A stretch of DNA of 64,000 nt, from NCBI GenBank assembly GCA_002424635.1, contig DIKT01000043.1, positions 25,136 to 89,135 on the forward strand, read 5' to 3'. The DNA comes from Desulfobulbaceae bacterium UBA5611 (GTDB lineage: Bacteria > Desulfobacterota > Desulfobulbia > Desulfobulbales > Desulfocapsaceae). The notes beneath the pieces were generated by a model. The model made no database searches. It saw only the letters and a list, made by a program, of their open reading frames with translations, and was not told where the DNA came from. This document shows positions 59,354 through 64,000 of this stretch, piece after piece. Position 1 is the stretch's first letter, and every line of letters starts with the position of its first letter. Position numbers and translations under genes: made by a program.

Positions 59354-60679
59354 ATGCAAAGAATATATGTTGCTTTAAAAGTTGCTCTGTTGATCTGTCT
59401 TCTTCCTGTTGTGGTGGTAGCAGAAGAACCAGCAGCGGCGCGGCCTGCGGTCTGGACAGCCCGTCAGGCTGTCCAGTTCGCCTTGACATATAGCCCGGAT
59501 AGTCAGGTGGCAATGCAGAGGATAGAGGAAGCCAGGGCCGCGGTCGATCAGGTCAAGGCCGAATATTATCCCCAGATCGGTCTTAATGCTGAATATACTC
59601 AGACTAATAATCCCATGTATTCCTTCGGCAATATTCTGAATCAGGGCCAGTTTAATCAATCCATTGATTTTAATGATCCCGGCCGGACTGATGATCTGAA
59701 CCTGCGGGCGGCTCTGCAATATCGTTTTTATAATGGTGGCCGTGATCTGGCCGGAGTGGAAGCGGCAGAAGCCGGAGTGGCGGTGTCAGAAATGCAGCAG
59801 GTGGCAGTAGAGGCCAGGCTTGGTTTTGAAGTGGTCCGGACATTTCATGCTATTGCCCAGGCTATGGAGATGTTGGAGGCTCATCAGGCTTCAGTCAAAG
59901 CCATAGGCGGTTCTCTTGCGGTGGCCCGGAGCCGTTTTGAGGCTGGTGATCTGCTTAAAGCTGATCTGCTGAATATAGAGGTACAGGAATCAATGGCCAG
60001 AGAGAATCTGATCCTGGCTGAACATAACCTTGAACTTTCTCGCAGGGCCTTTCTCAATCTCCTGGGTCTGCGCGAAGGCCAGATATATATCGATCCCTCC
60101 CGGGACAGTGATCAGGAGCTGCCGGAAGATTGCAGTAATGCCAAGCGGCCGGAGCTTAAGATCATTGCGGGCCAGATTGAAGTTGCAGAAGCGGAGCTGC
60201 GCGTGGCCCAGGGAGGGCTTTATCCTACTGTCGATGGTCTGGCTCACTATCAGTTTGATGGCGGTACCATTCTTAATGGCTCGGGCAATTCCTGGATGGG
60301 CGGTCTGCGGGTCAACTATCCTTTATTCACCGGCGGCAAAACTGAAGGTGACATGGCTAATGCCAGGGCGAAGATTTCGAGACTGGCCGCGGAGAAGAAG
60401 AAATTGGAGCTGGCTCTGGATTTTGAGGTGAAACAGGCCGAACTAATCTGGAAACAGGCAGAACAGCGTCTGCAGGTGACGGACAAGATGACTGAACAGG
60501 CGCTTGAAAGCGCCCATCTGAGCCGTATACGCTTCAAGGAGGGAGTGATACTTGCTTCTGATCTGATTGATATTGAAACGCGGCTGACTGAGGCCCGTGT
60601 GCGCCAGACTGTTGCGCAAACGGCCATCCGGGTGGCTATTGCTGATTTACGCCGGGCTACAGGGCTAGCCCAGTTTTAA
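59354..60679 (+). CDS. TolC-family outer membrane efflux protein
   Basis: 441 residues. Signal peptide (YVALKVALLICLLPVVVVAE), then two TolC-type repeats. Markers are EEARAAVDQVKAEYYPQIGL, the amphipathic helices around LRAALQYRFYNGGRD and WMGGLRVNYPLFTGGKTEGD. It forms the trimeric outer membrane channel of the pump encoded downstream. First gene of the operon. Confidence 0.93.
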   Translation: MQRIYVALKVALLICLLPVVVVAEEPAAARPAVWTARQAVQFALTYSPDSQVAMQRIEEARAAVDQVKAEYYPQIGLNAEYTQTNNPMYSFGNILNQGQFNQSIDFNDPGRTDDLNLRAALQYRFYNGGRDLAGVEAAEAGVAVSEMQQVAVEARLGFEVVRTFHAIAQAMEMLEAHQASVKAIGGSLAVARSRFEAGDLLKADLLNIEVQESMARENLILAEHNLELSRRAFLNLLGLREGQIYIDPSRDSDQELPEDCSNAKRPELKIIAGQIEVAEAELRVAQGGLYPTVDGLAHYQFDGGTILNGSGNSWMGGLRVNYPLFTGGKTEGDMANARAKISRLAAEKKKLELALDFEVKQAELIWKQAEQRLQVTDKMTEQALESAHLSRIRFKEGVILASDLIDIETRLTEARVRQTVAQTAIRVAIADLRRATGLAQF

Positions 60680-60716
60680 ATATTCGACCTCAAATAACAT
60701 ATTGATAAGGCAGCTA

Positions 60717-61826
60717 ATGAAAGACGTATTTTTATTAATAGCAGTGCTGGCGGCGCTTGCCGGATGCAAAGGCGGCCATGATGGCGAGTCATTGCCTGAA
60801 CTGCCGGTAGTGCAGGTGAGCGTGGAAGAAATAAGGGAGGAGAATGTCGGGCCCCAGATTGAAGTAGTGGGCACAGTTCGTGCTGTTGAGCATGCCTCCA
60901 TTGCCTCCAGAGTCAGCGGCCAGATAGTCGAGCTGCCGGTAGTGCTTGGCTCACGAGTACAACAGGGTGATCTGCTGGTAAGGATAAGCGCTGCTGAGCT
61001 TACGGCCCAGGCTCTTCAGACCCAGGCCCAGCTGGAACAGGCCAGACGTAATCTCGAGCGGGAGCAGAGATTGCAGCAACAAGAGGCCTCAACCACGGAA
61101 ACCGTCAAATCTCTGCAGGATCTGGCTAAAATAGCCGAGGCCGCTCACAAAGAAGTGACCAGCATACTTGGTTATACAACTATTACTGCTCCTTTTACCG
61201 GTATTATAACCCGAAAGATTGCCAATGTCGGTGATCTGGCCTCCCCCGGTATGGTGTTATTGGAACTGGAGAATGAAAACCTTTTGCAAGTAGTAGCCCA
61301 GGTTCCTGAAGGCTTGATTATCAAAGTCCGCCAAGGTGATATCCTACCGGTTTTTATTCCAGCGGCCGGCTTAAAACTAAATGGTGTGGTCGCCGAGGTC
61401 GCACCGGCGGCAGACCCTTCCTCGCGAACGACACCGGTTAAAATTAATATCACGGCAGATTCTGATCTCAGACCGGGCCAGTTTGCCCGGGTGATCCTCA
61501 ATGGCCCGGAAGAACAGGCGCTGGTGCTCAGCGCGCAGGCAGTCCGGTCTTTCGGGCAAATGGAGCAGGTATTTCTGGTCGCAGATGAAGGCGCGGCCAG
61601 GATTGCCCGTCTGCGTCTGGTGCGGACCGGCGCCCGATACAACGGCCAAATTGAGATCCTGGCGGGCCTGGAACCAGGTGATCTGGTGGTGGTGAGACCT
61701 GCCTCCAGGTTACAGGACGGCCAGCCAGTGGCGGTGACGCCGGTTGCGGCCATAGAAGAGGAGCGGCCACGGGCTGGCGATGACCCACTGCCGACTGCTC
61801 CAGGGACGGAGGAGAGGCGGCCATGA
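60717..61826 (+). CDS. RND efflux periplasmic adaptor (membrane fusion lipoprotein)
   Basis: 369 residues from the ATG at 60717 (AAGG site). Lipobox LAALAGC anchors it to the inner membrane. Barrel-sandwich halves: SRVSGQIVELPVVLGSRVQQ near 70 and YTTITAPFTGIITRKIANVG near 160, with a coiled-coil hairpin between (about 95-145). Beta-barrel and membrane-proximal parts follow. It links the RND pump to TolC. Overlaps the pump gene by ATGA. Confidence 0.93.
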   Translation: MKDVFLLIAVLAALAGCKGGHDGESLPELPVVQVSVEEIREENVGPQIEVVGTVRAVEHASIASRVSGQIVELPVVLGSRVQQGDLLVRISAAELTAQALQTQAQLEQARRNLEREQRLQQQEASTTETVKSLQDLAKIAEAAHKEVTSILGYTTITAPFTGIITRKIANVGDLASPGMVLLELENENLLQVVAQVPEGLIIKVRQGDILPVFIPAAGLKLNGVVAEVAPAADPSSRTTPVKINITADSDLRPGQFARVILNGPEEQALVLSAQAVRSFGQMEQVFLVADEGAARIARLRLVRTGARYNGQIEILAGLEPGDLVVVRPASRLQDGQPVAVTPVAAIEEERPRAGDDPLPTAPGTEERRP

Positions 61827-64000
61827 GCAGCGACAAGCCGGCTAAACCGGGCTTTGCCGGCTGGATAGCCGCCCTGTTTGTCAACTCCCGGTTGACGCCG
61901 GTGGGTATCCTGGCCTCATTGTTGATGGGGTTGCTAGCTATTGTCATGCTGCCCCGCGAAGAAGAGCCGCAGATCAAGGTACCCATGATCGATGTCATGG
62001 TCTCCATGCCTGGTGCTCTGCCCCAGGAGGTAGAACAGCGGCTGTCCATTCCGATGGAAAAGCTGCTCTATGAACTGCCCGGGGTCGAATATATTTATTC
62101 AACTTCTCTGACCGGTCAAGCGTTGCTGGTAGTACGGTTTTATGTAGGTGAGGACCTGGAGACATCAATCGTCCGCCTGAACCAGAAACTGGCCACTAAT
62201 TTTGATCGGATCCCGCATGGGGTGTCGACGCCGCTGGTCAAACCGCATATCATTGATGATGTCCCGATCCTGGCGTTGACCTTTCACAGCAGCAATTATG
62301 ACCATTTTGCCCTGCGGCGGATGGCAGCGCAAGTAAATGATGAGATCAAAAGTATCCACAGGGTCGCGGAAACCACCTTAATCGGCGGCACCAGGCGGCA
62401 GGTCAGGATCCTGTTTGATCCGCTGCTGCTGGCGGCCCGTAATCTGACGGTGGCCGAGCTGGGGCCTTTGATTCAGCAGGGCAATCGTCAGGATTGTTCC
62501 GGCCGTCTGCAGGCTCGCAATCAGGAGATCCTGCTGCAGACCGGTAAATTTTTCAGCAGCGCCGAGGAGATCGGTCGGCTGGTGGTTGGCATTCATAACA
62601 GTAGTCCCGTCTATCTTGATGAGGTGGCGCAGATTATTGACGGCCCTGAAGAACCCGCTAATTATGTTTTATTTGGTGAGGTTGGTGGCCATGGCCAGGA
62701 GGCCGCAGTGACCCTCTCTGTGGCCAAGCGGCCAGGGGCCAATGCTGTAAGTGTAGTGGAAGAGGTGACCCGCAAGATTGAAAGTCTGAAAGGTACCTTG
62801 ATTCCGGCTGATCTGGAGATAACAGTGACCCGTAATTACGGGGCCACCGCGGCTGAAAAGTCGAACGAACTGCTGCTCCATATGGCCATCGCGGTCTTTG
62901 GAGTAGCCCTGCTGATCCTCTTTTTTCTCGGATGGCGGGAATCGATGGTTGTCATGCTAGCCATTCCCTCCACTCTGGCGCTGACCCTGCTCGTTTTCTA
63001 TCTCTATGGCTATACCCTGAATCGTATCACCCTCTTTGCCCTCATCTTTTCCATCGGTATCCTGGTCGATGACGCCATAGTGGTAGTGGAAAATATTGTC
63101 CGCCATCTGCGGCTGCCTGCCAATCGCGACCGCTCGCTTATTGATATCGCGGTGGCGGCGGTAATTGAAGTAGGCAATCCTACCATCCTGGCCACGTTGG
63201 CCGTTATTGCCGCTATCCTGCCGATGGCCTTTGTCGGCGGCCTGATGGGACCTTATATGCGGCCTATTCCCATTGGCTCGTCAGCGGCCATGATTTTTTC
63301 GCTGATCATTGCCTTTACAGTAACGCCCTGGGCGGCCACCCATATCCTGAAAAAACAATGCAGTGCCAGAGCCTGTGCCAGCGATAATGGTTCCAACGCA
63401 GATCATGCCCCCAATGATTTTTTCACCAGGCTCTATCATCGTATCATGGATCCTCTGCTGGCCAGCGCTTCCTGGCGGCTGCTCTTTTTTACCGTGATTA
63501 TCTCTCTGCTGCTGGCCACCTGCTCGCTGGTCTATGTCGGTCTGGTCAAGGTGAAGATGCTGCCTTTTGATAATAAGAGTGAATTTCAGGTGATTCTCAA
63601 TATGCCCGAGGGTTCAACCCTGGAGCAGACCAGCCGGGTGGCGCTGGAGATGGCGGCGGAGATCAAGAAGGATCCGGCCGTGATCAACTATCAGATCTAT
63701 GCCGGCACGGCTGCGCCTTATAATTTTAATGGTCTGGTCCGCCATTATTTCATGCGCAGTGGTCCGACAGTGGCTGATATCCAGGTCAACCTGCGGCCCA
63801 AGCATGAGCGCGATGTCCAGAGCCATGAGATTGCGGTACGGATGCGACCGGCGGTGGCGGCCATTGCTGAAAAATACGGGGCCGCGGTGGCCGTAGCCGA
63901 AGTGCCACCGGGGCCGCCTGTGCTGCAGACCCTGGTGGCTGAGATTTACGGCCCTACTGAGGCGGACCGGCTGCGGCTGGCCGAGTCGGTTAAGCAGATC
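61823..64000 (+). CDS. RND-family efflux permease (3' end outside window)
   Basis: 726 codons are present without a stop; the full protein should be about 1000-1100 residues. AcrB-type features: the first transmembrane helix with LTPVGILASLLMGLLAIVML, DVMVSMPGALPQEVEQRLS, and the conserved helix IGILVDDAIVVVENIVRHLR (about 413-432) with the proton-relay Asp pair. Hydrophobic segments 4-6 follow. The start ATGA overlaps the adaptor stop. Substrate cannot be predicted; the EEEPQIKVP start suggests the HAE-like subgroup. Confidence 0.93.
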   Translation, partial: MSSDKPAKPGFAGWIAALFVNSRLTPVGILASLLMGLLAIVMLPREEEPQIKVPMIDVMVSMPGALPQEVEQRLSIPMEKLLYELPGVEYIYSTSLTGQALLVVRFYVGEDLETSIVRLNQKLATNFDRIPHGVSTPLVKPHIIDDVPILALTFHSSNYDHFALRRMAAQVNDEIKSIHRVAETTLIGGTRRQVRILFDPLLLAARNLTVAELGPLIQQGNRQDCSGRLQARNQEILLQTGKFFSSAEEIGRLVVGIHNSSPVYLDEVAQIIDGPEEPANYVLFGEVGGHGQEAAVTLSVAKRPGANAVSVVEEVTRKIESLKGTLIPADLEITVTRNYGATAAEKSNELLLHMAIAVFGVALLILFFLGWRESMVVMLAIPSTLALTLLVFYLYGYTLNRITLFALIFSIGILVDDAIVVVENIVRHLRLPANRDRSLIDIAVAAVIEVGNPTILATLAVIAAILPMAFVGGLMGPYMRPIPIGSSAAMIFSLIIAFTVTPWAATHILKKQCSARACASDNGSNADHAPNDFFTRLYHRIMDPLLASASWRLLFFTVIISLLLATCSLVYVGLVKVKMLPFDNKSEFQVILNMPEGSTLEQTSRVALEMAAEIKKDPAVINYQIYAGTAAPYNFNGLVRHYFMRSGPTVADIQVNLRPKHERDVQSHEIAVRMRPAVAAIAEKYGAAVAVAEVPPGPPVLQTLVAEIYGPTEADRLRLAESVKQI

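Overview
The window is a chromosomal segment of a Gram-negative bacterium carrying one complete, GC-rich temperate siphophage prophage (about 385-36357) between ordinary, visibly AT-richer chromosomal genes. The chromosomal genes suggest a sulfur-metabolising deltaproteobacterium (Desulfobacterota, Desulfobulbales-like). The evidence is a NifA-like regulator, QueH, GatCA next to HisC and Cmk, a Pal lipoprotein, a tripartite RND pump, and a YedE/TusA/DsrE cluster of the kind reported from sulfur-disproportionating bacteria. The assignment rests on gene content and protein style only; no 16S rRNA is present.

Left flank and integration (1-530 and 36240-36530). A truncated SH3-domain gene ends at 279, followed by a perfect hairpin (342-374). 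The last 20 bases of a tRNA-Ser(GCU) gene occur at 385-404 and again at the 3' end of the intact tRNA gene (36338-36357). The prophage therefore entered the tRNA 3' end and rebuilt it. It appears to carry its own terminator for that tRNA (36294-36331), because the original one is now 36 kb away. An 18-base motif, itself an interrupted palindrome, lies just inside both ends and looks like integrase arm sites.

Prophage (527-36241). The integrase, a small exported protein, a BRCT protein and a CI-like repressor run leftward. A Cro-like gene starts a rightward operon of tightly overlapping genes: regulators, a tail-completion-like protein, an IS1 InsA-like zinc ribbon, an SF3 helicase and a Toprim primase. 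Helicase and primase are separated by an iteron-bearing origin candidate (7618-7890). A lone leftward membrane gene (9426-9767) and a candidate structured RNA with promoter and terminator (9978-10069) precede a BRO antirepressor. Packaging and small unknown genes follow (11044-15108), then an Ogr-like zinc-finger activator and a strong terminator with a putative late promoter (15385-15651). The late block is lambda-like: gpW-like, portal, protease, capsid, decoration, connectors, tail tube, and tail chaperones with an A AAA AAC frameshift site. It ends with a 2016-residue tape measure protein, distal tail genes and a SleB-type endolysin. The right end (33435-36241) holds a collagen-like protein and several unrecognised genes.

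Right flank (36439-64000). A second tRNA-Ser is followed by nifA-like, queH, rdgB, then leftward gpsA, gyrA, gyrB and dnaN without dnaA or recF. Next come a serine hydrolase, a leftward tusA-dsrE cluster divergent from a YeeE/YedE transporter, and 5-formyl-THF cyclo-ligase. The remainder is an HDAC-family deacetylase, an HD-GYP response regulator, gatC, gatA, hisC, cmk, pal, a DUF2721 protein and a TolC / adaptor / RND efflux operon cut off by the window end.
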